Source: JAJAZB01 sp964244295
GTDB lineage: Bacteria > Bacteroidota > Bacteroidia > Cytophagales > Spirosomataceae
DNA: 64,000 bases
Assembly (NCBI GenBank): GCA_964244295.1
Contig: CAXTIG010000005.1
Span: forward strand, 124,001-188,000
Direction: 5' to 3'
Shown: in pieces, positions 30,900 to 39,605 of the stretch
Numbering within the stretch: position 1 is the stretch's first letter
Layout of the letters: each line of letters starts with the position of its first letter
Program-made: the position numbers and the translations under genes
Notes under the pieces: model-generated
Databases searched by the model: none
What the model was told of the DNA's origin: nothing
Seen by the model: the letters and a program-made list of their open reading frames with translations, nothing else

Positions 30900-33878
30900 C
30901 TAGTTTTTCAAAATCCGCTTTGTCACCACGCCTTTTTGTTCGTCCAGTAACTGAATCAGATACAAGCCAGTAGACAAATCGCGCAGGGAGAACTGTTCGG
31001 TTTCAACGATGCCAGTACCGGATCGTTCCCGCTGCCAGAGGGTGCGGCCACTGACATCGATCAGGCGAAGCCGCACCACTTCCCGCGCCGGTGCTTCCCA
31101 AGTCAAGTTTACATGGGTATTGCTCGGATTAGGAAAGATCCGCAACGACATCGCCCCGGTTGCAGTGGTGGGTTCCGTGCTGAGGGGTATGAGTACCCGA
31201 AGTACGTAGGCGTTACCGGGGTTACCGGAGCCACAGTCGTTGGAAAGCGCACGGAGTTGGTAGGTGCCGCTGGCTTTGGGTTTTACCCACACCACGTAGG
31301 GGTTGCTTGAAGTAGTCACTATCCGACCGTCCCACAAGGTCATGGTAAAAGGCGCTTCGCCCGTAAACTGCACCCGAATGGCTGAACTATCGTAGAGCAT
31401 GACGAGTGAGTCGCCCGTGAGGCGTGCGGACACCGGTACCAATACTTGCACTTCGAGCAAACTGGTCTGGCTTTCGCAGCCAAAATTATCTGTCTCCGTG
31501 ACGTAGTACCGCATCGTTCCAGCGGTGGTTGGGTTGATGGTTACCCGATTTTGGGCCGGATTGCTGCGGTTACTGTTATCGTACCACTTTAGATTTTGAC
31601 CTGGGGCAGTCAGGTCACGGATGGGCGAGTTTAGGCATAACTTCAGCGGCGATTGAACCGTGGGGGCCGCCGGAACTGGGCGAATGGTGTAGGTAAGCGA
31701 GGCCGCCGCGCTGGTGCAAGTTCCCACCCGCTGTACGATTTGGTAGCTAAACGTAGCGGGCAAAGCAGTGGAGGGCACCGGTGCGGTTTCGGTACTGCCG
31801 GTGATGCCCGTACCGCTCCACACCAGGCCCGAACCGCTGGGCTGCAAGGCCACGGGTTTGGAAAACTGACAAGCAAAACCAGCCGCCGTGACCTCGGGCG
31901 AAGCGGGAGGAGCCAGTACGCGCACCTCCACCGCCTGTCGCCCGCTTTCGCAGCCGTTGGAGCCGGTTTGAGAGACGTAGTACGAATCCGTGCGAACCTG
32001 GTTGGTAGCCACAGAAATACTGGCTTCGCGACTGCCTCCGCTGGCTTGGCGATACCAGTTGAACTGAGCACCAGCGGGCGCGAGCGTCGTGACCGGGTCA
32101 TTGAGGCAACGCAGTACCGGGTTGCTGGCTACCGTGGGCAGCGCCGGGGCGGGTTTTACCTCTTGCTCAATTTTGGCGCGGGGGCCTTCGCAGCCTTCGA
32201 GAAGCTGGCTCACGAAGTAGGTTTGCAACCCGGCGTTGCCCGTGCGCGGCGTGGGAGGCTGGTCGCTGCCCCCGCCTCCCTGCTCGGTTTCGTACCAGCG
32301 CAGGGTTACGTTGCTTGAGGTAACGGCGGCTTGCAGCAGGGCGTTGGAAACCGACGTGAGTTGGCACACGGGTTCGGCGCTTTTCACCCCCGGCGCGACG
32401 GGCCGGGGTTTGACCCGGATGTTGAATTCAGCCTGGTCACTCCGGCAGTCGTTGTGCTGCTGCGAAACGCGGTAGGTTTTCGTGCCCACTTCGCCCGTGT
32501 TGGGTCGGAAATTGCCGCCGAGTTCGCTGCCGTTGCTGTCGTACCATTTCGGGTTGGTGACTCCGCTGACCAGTTCGGACAGGGTGTTCGCCTGCTCGTT
32601 CTGGCAGTAGTCCCGGTTGCCGGGGTTGGGCCGGTCGGATTTAGGTTTGATGCTGATCCGAATTGTGGTAAAATTACTCTGGCAGCCGTCTTTGGTTTGG
32701 GTCACGTTGTAGCTGCTGGCTACATCTTTGGGCGGCGTGGGGGCTCCCGGTAGCTGACCGGTATCGTTGTACCAGCGCAGAGCCTCCCCGCTGGCGGTTA
32801 GCTGGGTGGGGTTTTCGCCGGGACAATACGCGTAGCTGGTCTGGGCCACGGGCGGCGCAGGCCGCGTGAGCGTGACGTTGACCTCAATGCTAGTGTTGAT
32901 GTTGTTGTTGTCGGGCACGATCCGGAGTTTGTAGCCCGTGCCGGGGGCATAGTCCGGCGGGGTGTTGCCCGACAGCGGACTGCCCGTACCCGTCACCGTG
33001 GCCACCACGTAGGGATTGCTGAAACTACCGTTGGCATCGGAAAATTCGAGCCGGTATTTCGTGCCCGGAGGAGGTGCTCCGTTGACGCTGAACGGTACCG
33101 TAATGCTCGTGCCAGGGCAGGTATTGGGCTGGCTAATACTGCCGTAGGTGATGGAGAGATATCTAACATTAATAACAGCCGAACCAATAACGGTACCCAC
33201 ACTCGTGGCATTCCCACCGCAGCCTCCCTGTACATTTCGGATATGAATGTTATCGTATGTGTAGGAAGTATAATAATCCGAATTAATGTCAACTTCGACC
33301 GAGGTATTTGTAGTACTAAGGAAACGGGTTGGGTAAGAATACGGATTCTCTGAATAATAGAAAGACCAAGGCCCACTACCGGTAAACGAAAACCTTATCC
33401 GGGCTGGTTCTCCGAATAACGGTGTCGTGTTGACACCCCCAATAACTACGGATGGGGCTGCATTCAAGCCAAACGGATCACTAGCTTTTGCCGTTGCGCC
33501 AGCAGTTCCAGCAAAAATGTAGATTTTATAGTCTCCACCTATCAGCGCTATTGGATCAAATTTCACAGTAGCCTTTCGCCGATTTTTACCCGCTGCGGGA
33601 GACGATACATAGGTTCCAACGTCAAAAACCCTCTGAAGGGATTGGTTTAGGGACACCCCGTTAACGGGCTGATAATTGGATTTAAAAATATACAGGGCGT
33701 ATGTACCGTCATTGGCTCGTGTATCATTTGCCTCAAAATAAAAATCAAATGCTCCACCCGTACAGGTGATTGGCGTAGGTAGAATTGTATCATCAACCAC
33801 GGTGTTTATTTGTCCGCTTGCGCTAAGACTCAACACTATGCCTGTCCCGCTCAGAAGCAATCGTAAAATTTTTTTCAT
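30900..33878 (-). CDS. Large T9SS type A surface protein with Ig-like repeats
   Basis: 992 residues with signal peptide (LLLSGTGIVLSLSASGQ). The region from about residue 350 to 840 has repeated Ig-like blocks with the core YC-x-n-L...LRWY or NWYR and a closing YYVSQT-C pattern (SYAYCPGENPTQLTASGEAL, LKLCLNSPIRDLTAPGQNLK). The C-terminal 80 residues (LRIFPNPSNTHVNLTWEAP to VVTKRILKN) form a type A T9SS sorting domain. It is probably an adhesin-like or matrix protein at the surface. Confidence 0.82.
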   Translation of the reverse strand: MKKILRLLLSGTGIVLSLSASGQINTVVDDTILPTPITCTGGAFDFYFEANDTRANDGTYALYIFKSNYQPVNGVSLNQSLQRVFDVGTYVSSPAAGKNRRKATVKFDPIALIGGDYKIYIFAGTAGATAKASDPFGLNAAPSVVIGGVNTTPLFGEPARIRFSFTGSGPWSFYYSENPYSYPTRFLSTTNTSVEVDINSDYYTSYTYDNIHIRNVQGGCGGNATSVGTVIGSAVINVRYLSITYGSISQPNTCPGTSITVPFSVNGAPPPGTKYRLEFSDANGSFSNPYVVATVTGTGSPLSGNTPPDYAPGTGYKLRIVPDNNNINTSIEVNVTLTRPAPPVAQTSYAYCPGENPTQLTASGEALRWYNDTGQLPGAPTPPKDVASSYNVTQTKDGCQSNFTTIRISIKPKSDRPNPGNRDYCQNEQANTLSELVSGVTNPKWYDSNGSELGGNFRPNTGEVGTKTYRVSQQHNDCRSDQAEFNIRVKPRPVAPGVKSAEPVCQLTSVSNALLQAAVTSSNVTLRWYETEQGGGGSDQPPTPRTGNAGLQTYFVSQLLEGCEGPRAKIEQEVKPAPALPTVASNPVLRCLNDPVTTLAPAGAQFNWYRQASGGSREASISVATNQVRTDSYYVSQTGSNGCESGRQAVEVRVLAPPASPEVTAAGFACQFSKPVALQPSGSGLVWSGTGITGSTETAPVPSTALPATFSYQIVQRVGTCTSAAASLTYTIRPVPAAPTVQSPLKLCLNSPIRDLTAPGQNLKWYDNSNRSNPAQNRVTINPTTAGTMRYYVTETDNFGCESQTSLLEVQVLVPVSARLTGDSLVMLYDSSAIRVQFTGEAPFTMTLWDGRIVTTSSNPYVVWVKPKASGTYQLRALSNDCGSGNPGNAYVLRVLIPLSTEPTTATGAMSLRIFPNPSNTHVNLTWEAPAREVVRLRLIDVSGRTLWQRERSGTGIVETEQFSLRDLSTGLYLIQLLDEQKGVVTKRILKN

Positions 33879-34134
33879 GTCCGTAATAGTTTTTTATTTC
33901 TTCCCCGCCCTTCCCTGAGATGGTCGGATTCATCGGCACATGGACTTGCTTAATTTCGCAATTCCGTATTCTAACCTGGAGTTGTGTGGTGCGGGCGAAT
34001 GTCAAATCGCTCCAAGTGATGAGCACGTCGGGGACGGCGTTTTCTTTGGATTTTGGACAATCCACCAGCAACTAGACCGGCGGGGAAAGTAGGGGAAAAT
34101 GGTGTTTTTTCGTGGGAAAAGAACCAGACAAAAC

Positions 34135-35007
34135 TCACTCACACCCACTGTAATTTGGAAAATAGTCTTCCCGTGCGTTGGGCGCAAACGGACTTACTAT
34201 CTTTCTGGCAATCGGCAACCCCCGGGCGTTGTATCGATACGTATAATTGGTTTCTCCGTTCAGTTTCAAGATTCCGGAAACCGGATCGCGGAGGAAAGTG
34301 CGCGCAAGAAGGGGATTATTGAAAAAATTAGGAGCATCCTCCGGATCAAATCCATCAGAACGAAAGGGCTTGGAGGCCGGATACCCTTTGAATGACACGA
34401 GACGGAAAGGACTGGATTTGTCATCGTAGACCCACTCGAAACGCGCGGAAATTCCTTGTGCGTCCGTGAACGTTTTCCGGATCAGATTTCCCCGAATGTC
34501 GTATTCAAAAGTGGTGGTAAACAGAGTCCCGATGGTGGCTTTGGCGAGTCGTCCTTCCCCATCCAGTTCAAAATAAGTGAGCGGCTTACCGTTGGCTGTT
34601 GCCCCGGTCATTTTACCGTTGGCGTAGTGATAGGTGATACCCCCGACCAACTCGGTCTTGAGTAATCCCTGCGCGTCGTAGGCGTAAGTAGCAATTGTAG
34701 TATTTCCATCCCGCTTTACCTCCGAACGCACCATGTAGCCGTCGGGGTCGTAGCTGTAGGCAACTGAGGTGATCCGCCCGTCTTGGAAGGTTGTATTCCA
34801 ACTGGTCAGTTTCCCTTCGGTATCGTACCCAAACGTGTCTTTTCCGTAAGCATCGATGGCAACGAGTCGGCAGGTTTGGGCTTTAAAACTGGTTTTCTGC
34901 GTCTTGGACGCGGCCAATGGCGCAATTGGTGGGGGCGGGTCGAGAAACGGGCAGGCCGTCAGGCCCAGTACTGCCCCAATCAGAAGGAGGTAATTGAGAA
35001 ATTTCAT
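34135..35007 (-). CDS. YD-repeat lipoprotein
   Basis: 290 residues with lipobox LLLIGAVLGLTAC near residue 19. The body has YD/RHS-like repeats (FGYDTEGKLTSWN, YSYDPDGYMVRSEV, YAYDAQGLLKTEL, FEYDIRGNLIRKTF, YRYNARGLPIARK). It probably lies at the cell surface or periplasm and may bind carbohydrate. There is no C-terminal toxin domain, so it is not a full RHS toxin. It lies 18 nt downstream of the collagen-like lipoprotein gene, in one operon. Confidence 0.78.
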   Translation of the reverse strand: MKFLNYLLLIGAVLGLTACPFLDPPPPIAPLAASKTQKTSFKAQTCRLVAIDAYGKDTFGYDTEGKLTSWNTTFQDGRITSVAYSYDPDGYMVRSEVKRDGNTTIATYAYDAQGLLKTELVGGITYHYANGKMTGATANGKPLTYFELDGEGRLAKATIGTLFTTTFEYDIRGNLIRKTFTDAQGISARFEWVYDDKSSPFRLVSFKGYPASKPFRSDGFDPEDAPNFFNNPLLARTFLRDPVSGILKLNGETNYTYRYNARGLPIARKIVSPFAPNAREDYFPNYSGCE

Positions 35008-35025
35008 GGTAAAAAAAGAGAGGGA

Positions 35026-35601
35026 TTACTCCGGCAGGTTAAACGCCTTCCGCGCCGCTTCATAATCGTTGAAATTCAACGCTGCCATACGCCCGTTGGT
35101 GGTACTGCTGGCCGGAATGACCAGCACCCGCACAGCCTCGAAGGCTTCGGCCCCTGCCTTGTAGTTGACCACCCGCCGCAGGTACAACCCCGCCCCGGTC
35201 GTGGCATTGCCCGAAAACAGGTAATAGCTGTACTCATTGCCGGTGCTGGTTTCACCGGGTACCCCGAACCAATAGGCGTAGTCTTTACCGTCCCCGGCCT
35301 TCACGGTTTGCTTCACGTACACGTAAAGCAGACTTTTATCGAGTGTCTCGGTGGTCAGGGCGGCGGGTAGGGCCATAAACAAATCGGCGGCTCCGGTGTG
35401 GGTTCGGGCGGCAAAGCTGATTTGCTGCACATTGGCGTTGCCGGGTGCGCCCACCGTCCCGGCGGGACCCGCTGGTCCGGCTGGCCCCTGGGTTCCGGTT
35501 GCTCCGTTGGGTCCGGGATCACCCTGGGGTCCTTTGCAAGAACAGACAAACAACACAAAGACTGCTGAAATGAGACGAGATAGCTTTTGCATGAATTTCA
35601 T
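35026..35601 (-). CDS. Collagen-like lipoprotein
   Basis: 191 residues with lipobox VLFVCSC. Directly after the lipid-anchor cysteine come about ten Gly-x-y triplets (GPQGDPGPNGATGTQGPAGP and on), as in bacterial collagen-like proteins. A beta-rich C-terminal domain of about 130 residues follows. The triplets may trimerise to form a short stalk that holds the C-terminal domain away from the membrane. It is the first gene of a two-gene unit with the YD-repeat lipoprotein. Confidence 0.78.
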   Translation of the reverse strand: MKFMQKLSRLISAVFVLFVCSCKGPQGDPGPNGATGTQGPAGPAGPAGTVGAPGNANVQQISFAARTHTGAADLFMALPAALTTETLDKSLLYVYVKQTVKAGDGKDYAYWFGVPGETSTGNEYSYYLFSGNATTGAGLYLRRVVNYKAGAEAFEAVRVLVIPASSTTNGRMAALNFNDYEAARKAFNLPE

Positions 35602-35660
35602 GAATTAGGCTCACAAATCTCCCCCACCCCCTCCCGCCATCAAATACCAAGATTGTAGTA

Positions 35661-35692
35661 TTTTTCACCCAACCGCCCGCCCCGTACCTTTG
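35661..35692 (+). promoter_or_regulatory. Promoter of the 35709 sensor kinase
   Basis: TTTTTC (35661-35666) and TACCTTTG (35685-35692), 18 nt apart, fit the Bacteroidota pattern. The start codon lies 17 nt after the -7 box, so the leader would be very short. Confidence 0.5.
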
Positions 35693-35708
35693 ACCAAACC
35701 CCTCCTCC

Positions 35709-38700
35709 TTGAAACTCCTCGTCCTGCTTCTGCTCAGCTTCGGGGCCGTGGCCCAGTACCACGTTCGGCACCTGACCGCCCGCGACGGGTTGTCGCAGGG
35801 TTCGGTGTACTACGTGCTCAAGGATTCGCGGGGTTTCGTGTGGATGAGCAGCCAGAACGGGCTGAACCGCTTCGACGGGCAGCGGTTTCGGGTGTTCCTC
35901 AGCGCCGAAAAAGACAGCGTCAGCATCGGCCCCGGCGAGGTGCGCGGCCTGGTCGAAACGCCCGCCGGTGACCTGTGGCTGGGGTCGGACTGCCTCAACC
36001 GCTACGACCGCCGCCGCGATGCCTTCGAGCGGGTGTACGCCACCGATTCGGCGGGGCATCGCGTACTGACGGCCCACCTGGTGATCGGGGCCGACAGCGC
36101 GACGGTCTGGTACGTCAACGCCGTGGAGGGCATCGTGGCGTACCAGGTTCGCACGCGGCGGAAACAACGCCTGCTGCCGTTTCCGCAATTCCGGTACGGC
36201 ATCCTGACCGAACTCGCCTGGTTTCGGCCCGCCCAGCGCGATTTGTTTCTGCTGCTGGGGCGAGGGTTGCTTCGCTACGAACTCCGCACGGGGCGCGTGA
36301 GCCACTACTTCACCCCGCGCCCCGACGATGCCGTGGGCCGGGCCGAACTACTGACGAGCGTGTTTTTCAGCCGCGACGGCACGGGCTGGCTGGGGGCGGG
36401 CAGCGGGCTGATTCGGTTTTCGCCCGAAAATCCACGGGCGGCGCGGGTTTTTCCCCTGCCGGTCGATGCGCGGGAGTTTCCGCTTTTTTCCCTGGCCGAA
36501 GCGCCCGACGGGCGGCTCTGGGTGGGCACCGGCGGGGCGGGGGTGCTGGTGTTCGACCCGCGCCGGGGCAGCGTGACGGAGCGGCTGACGCACCAGGCCC
36601 TGAAGCCCAATTCGCTGGCCTACAACAACGTGAGCGAAATTTACTTCGACCCGGAGGGCCTGGCCTGGGTCAACGCCGACCCGCTGGGGGTGGACGTGGT
36701 GTACCCCCAGGCCTACCACATCGAGCGTTTTGCCGATAATCCCCTCGACCCGCAGGATTTGAACAACCAGGCCGTGCGGGCGCTGGTCGAAGACCACGAC
36801 GGGCAGGTGTGGATTGGCACCGTGGAAGGCGGCGTGCGCCGCTACAATCCCCGCACGGGCACCATGCGGGCCTTCACCACGGCGGACGGCCTGACCCAAA
36901 ACCGCACCCGGCCCATCCTCCGCGATAGCCGGGGTACCATTTGGGTGGGTACCCACGGGGGCCTGTGCCGCTTCGACTCACTCCGGCAGCGCTTCGATCC
37001 GCTGCCCAACCCGGCCAACCCCGCCGACCCCGAAAACAGCAACAGCATCCGGGGTTTGCTCGAACTCCCCGACCGCAGCCTGCTGGTGGCGACGCTCGCG
37101 GGGCTGTACCGACTGCCCCCGCCGTACCGGGAGTTTACGCTCGTTGCCAGTGCCGTCGAACCCTTCACGGGGCCGATGCACTTCGAGGCCGCCACCGGCT
37201 TGTTGTACGCGGGCATCAAGGGCACCGAACTGCGCTGCTACCGCTACCAAAACGGCACCCTCCGGCTCCGCTACCGCACCCTGCCCGGCCACAATCCGCT
37301 GGCCTTTCGACCCGATTCCCTCCGGGCTTGCCTTTGGATTTGCACGAGCAAGGGCCTGGTGCGGTTCGATACCCGGCGCGGGCGCGTCATCCGGCACTTC
37401 AAGCCCGCCGACGGCCTGTCCCACGAGGTGGTGTACGGAATGCTCCCCGACCGCCGGGGGCGCTACTGGCTCAGCACCAACCAGGGCCTGACCCGGTTCG
37501 ACCCGCGCACGAATCGCTTCAGTCCGGTGCCCGCCTCCCGGCACCGCGAGTACAACATTTTTTCGACGCTCCTCCACTCCGACGGGACGATGTACTTCGG
37601 CAGCGTGAACGGCCTGGAACACTTCAGCCCCGACGGGCTGGAACGGCCCACTTCGGCGCGGGTGCAGTTGACCCAACTCCTGCTCAACGACGAACCCGCC
37701 ACGCCCGACACGGCCGTGGGCGAGGCCCGGCTGCTGCGGTTGAAACCCAGCGAAAACACGTTTACGATTGGTTTCGTCGCCCTCGATTACCTCGGCGAAG
37801 GCCGGAATCTTTACCAGTACCGGCTCCGGGGACTCGATGCCGATTGGACGCCGCCTGGCCCCGAAGGCAGTGCCCGCTACGCCCGCGTGGAGGCGGGCAC
37901 GTACCAGTTCGAGGTGCGTGCCCTTGATTCGGGCGGGAATTGGACGCCCGTCCGGGGCCTGACCATCGTGGTAGAGGCACCGTTTTGGCAAAGGCCCGGA
38001 TTTCTGGTGCTGGTGGCCGGGAGTCTGGGTTTGCTGGGCTTCGCGCTGGTTCGGGTGTACCTCCACTCGCGCCTGCGCGCCCAGCAACGCCTGACCCGGC
38101 GCGTGGTGAATGCCCAGGAAGACGAGCGCCGCCGCATTGCCCGCGACCTCCACGACGACGTGGGCAACGCCCTCGCCGCCGCCCGGAGTTTACTCGCTCA
38201 CCTGAGCGCCGAAGGCGGCAGCGCCGACCGAATCGAAACGGCCCAGCAACTGGTGGAAAAAGCTGGGCAGGGCCTGCGAACCGTGACCCATGATTTGATG
38301 CCCGTCGAATTCGAGCGCTACGCCCTGGGCGAGGTGCTCCGGCAATTGGTCGAAAAAGCGGGGGCTTCGTCAGCCATCCGCTTCGAGTACCTCCAGGCGG
38401 GGGCCTTGCGCAAGCAAGCCCCCGACCGCGAACTGGTGGTGTACCGGATTGCTTCCGAACTGATTACCAACGTGCTGAAACATTCCGGGGCCGCGCTGGC
38501 GGTCGTGCAACTTTTTTACCAGCCTGACCTGCTCGTGTTGAGTGTGGAAGACAACGGCATCGGCGACCGTGCGGTAAAAAACGTGTCCGGCACCGGAGGC
38601 ATTGGGTTGAAAAACGTAACTTCCCGCTGTCAATTCCTGGCCGCTCGCCTCAGCTACCACGCCGATGAGTCTGGAACGCACGTCTTCATCGAAATCCCCT

Positions 38701-38732
38701 ACGGCCCCCATCCGCGTCCTCCTCGTGGATGA
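35709..38732 (+). CDS. Two-component sensor with Reg_prop propeller and NarL-type kinase
   Basis: 1007 residues from TTG 35709 (MKLLVLLLLSFGAVAQ, a signal peptide). The extracytoplasmic part has many Reg_prop repeats (DSRGFVWMSSQNGLNRFDG, EDHDGQVWIGTVEGGVRRYN, DSRGTIWVGTHGGLCRFDS) forming propellers, then a Y_Y_Y domain (NLYQYRLRGLDADWTPPG, YARVEAGTYQFEVRALDSGG). A membrane helix lies near 762-785. The cytoplasmic part has the HisKA_3 motif RRRIARDLHDDVGNALAAAR with His near 813, and a HATPase ending DNGIGDRAV and GTGGIGLKNV. It is a ligand sensor, probably for a glycan. It overlaps the response regulator by 68 nt. Confidence 0.9.
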   Translation: MKLLVLLLLSFGAVAQYHVRHLTARDGLSQGSVYYVLKDSRGFVWMSSQNGLNRFDGQRFRVFLSAEKDSVSIGPGEVRGLVETPAGDLWLGSDCLNRYDRRRDAFERVYATDSAGHRVLTAHLVIGADSATVWYVNAVEGIVAYQVRTRRKQRLLPFPQFRYGILTELAWFRPAQRDLFLLLGRGLLRYELRTGRVSHYFTPRPDDAVGRAELLTSVFFSRDGTGWLGAGSGLIRFSPENPRAARVFPLPVDAREFPLFSLAEAPDGRLWVGTGGAGVLVFDPRRGSVTERLTHQALKPNSLAYNNVSEIYFDPEGLAWVNADPLGVDVVYPQAYHIERFADNPLDPQDLNNQAVRALVEDHDGQVWIGTVEGGVRRYNPRTGTMRAFTTADGLTQNRTRPILRDSRGTIWVGTHGGLCRFDSLRQRFDPLPNPANPADPENSNSIRGLLELPDRSLLVATLAGLYRLPPPYREFTLVASAVEPFTGPMHFEAATGLLYAGIKGTELRCYRYQNGTLRLRYRTLPGHNPLAFRPDSLRACLWICTSKGLVRFDTRRGRVIRHFKPADGLSHEVVYGMLPDRRGRYWLSTNQGLTRFDPRTNRFSPVPASRHREYNIFSTLLHSDGTMYFGSVNGLEHFSPDGLERPTSARVQLTQLLLNDEPATPDTAVGEARLLRLKPSENTFTIGFVALDYLGEGRNLYQYRLRGLDADWTPPGPEGSARYARVEAGTYQFEVRALDSGGNWTPVRGLTIVVEAPFWQRPGFLVLVAGSLGLLGFALVRVYLHSRLRAQQRLTRRVVNAQEDERRRIARDLHDDVGNALAAARSLLAHLSAEGGSADRIETAQQLVEKAGQGLRTVTHDLMPVEFERYALGEVLRQLVEKAGASSAIRFEYLQAGALRKQAPDRELVVYRIASELITNVLKHSGAALAVVQLFYQPDLLVLSVEDNGIGDRAVKNVSGTGGIGLKNVTSRCQFLAARLSYHADESGTHVFIEIPYGPHPRPPRG

Positions 38733-39321
38733 CCACCGGCTGTTCAGCGACGGGTTGCGGATGATGCTCAGCCAGCAGGAAGACCTGACTGTTTTGGGAC
38801 AAGTGTACGACCCCCGCGAGGCCCTGCGGCAAGTGCAACTGCTTTCGCCCGACGTGGTGCTGCTCGATTTCAACATGCCCCACCTCGACGGCCTCGAACT
38901 GACCCGGCAACTCACCGCCCACTTCGCCGGCATCCGAATTCTGATTCTGAGCATGTATTCCGAGCAGCGCTACGTCAACGACTTCCGGCAGGCCGGGGCG
39001 AAGGGGTATTTGCTCAAAACCGCCTCGTCGGAGGAAGTGACCGGGGCCATCCGCGCCATCGCCGCAGGCGGCGAACGTTTCCTGACCAACCCCGCCACCA
39101 ACAACCACTCGGAAGACGATTTTCTGAAACGCTTCCGGCTCTCGCCGCGTGAGGTGGACATCGTGCGCTGCGTCCGCCAGGGGCTGTCCAGTCCCCAAAT
39201 CGCGGAGCAACTGCACATCAGTTCCCACACCGCCAACACTCACCGGCGGAATATTCTGCTCAAACTCGGCCTCCACAACGTGCAGGATTTGGTGCGGTTC
39301 GCCTGTGAACACGGGATTTGA
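38665..39321 (+). CDS. NarL/LuxR-family response regulator
   Basis: 218 residues. The receiver domain has acidic DD in VLLVDDHRLFSDG, phospho-Asp in VVLLDFNMPHLDG near residue 68, and Lys in GYLLKTAS. The LuxR HTH (LSPREVDIVRCVRQGLSSPQ, IAEQLHISSHTANTHRRNIL) ends the protein. It overlaps the sensor gene, so the two form one coupled pair. Its likely targets include the SusC/SusD genes 285 nt downstream, by position only. Confidence 0.93.
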   Translation: MSLERTSSSKSPTAPIRVLLVDDHRLFSDGLRMMLSQQEDLTVLGQVYDPREALRQVQLLSPDVVLLDFNMPHLDGLELTRQLTAHFAGIRILILSMYSEQRYVNDFRQAGAKGYLLKTASSEEVTGAIRAIAAGGERFLTNPATNNHSEDDFLKRFRLSPREVDIVRCVRQGLSSPQIAEQLHISSHTANTHRRNILLKLGLHNVQDLVRFACEHGI

Positions 39322-39336
39322 AAGTAGGAAGTAGGA

Positions 39337-39399
39337 AACGGTCGAAACCGTTGAAAATTCCACGTTCTTACCTACTGTCCCCACCCTTGAAAGGGTGGG
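39337..39399. repeat. Two-hairpin intergenic repeat, copy 2
   Basis: AACGGT/ACCGTT hairpin (39337-39352), then CCCACCCTT/AAGGGTGGG (39380-39388 and 39391-39399) followed by CTGAAAAA. It has the same order and spacing style as copy 1 at 10357-10449. Confidence 0.65.
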
Positions 39400-39605
39400 C
39401 TGAAAAAAGAAATCAAAGCCGTTTTTCGCGTTTGCCCGTCGCTTACGACTTGGGTTATTTTACTATTTTTTTGCATTATATTTACCCGTCGCTGGCGGCG
39501 GGCGCAGCCTGTTTTATTAAACTGTTAAATGACCGTCCCTCCTGATGATGCAGGTTGAGGTCTCTGCCATCTTCGCCTTAGGTTTTCCAAATCAATCCCA
39601 AACCT

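Noticed and set aside
34135..35007. RHS toxin
   Set aside because: It has YD-like repeats but is short, lipid-anchored and lacks a toxin tip or the RHS core end motif.
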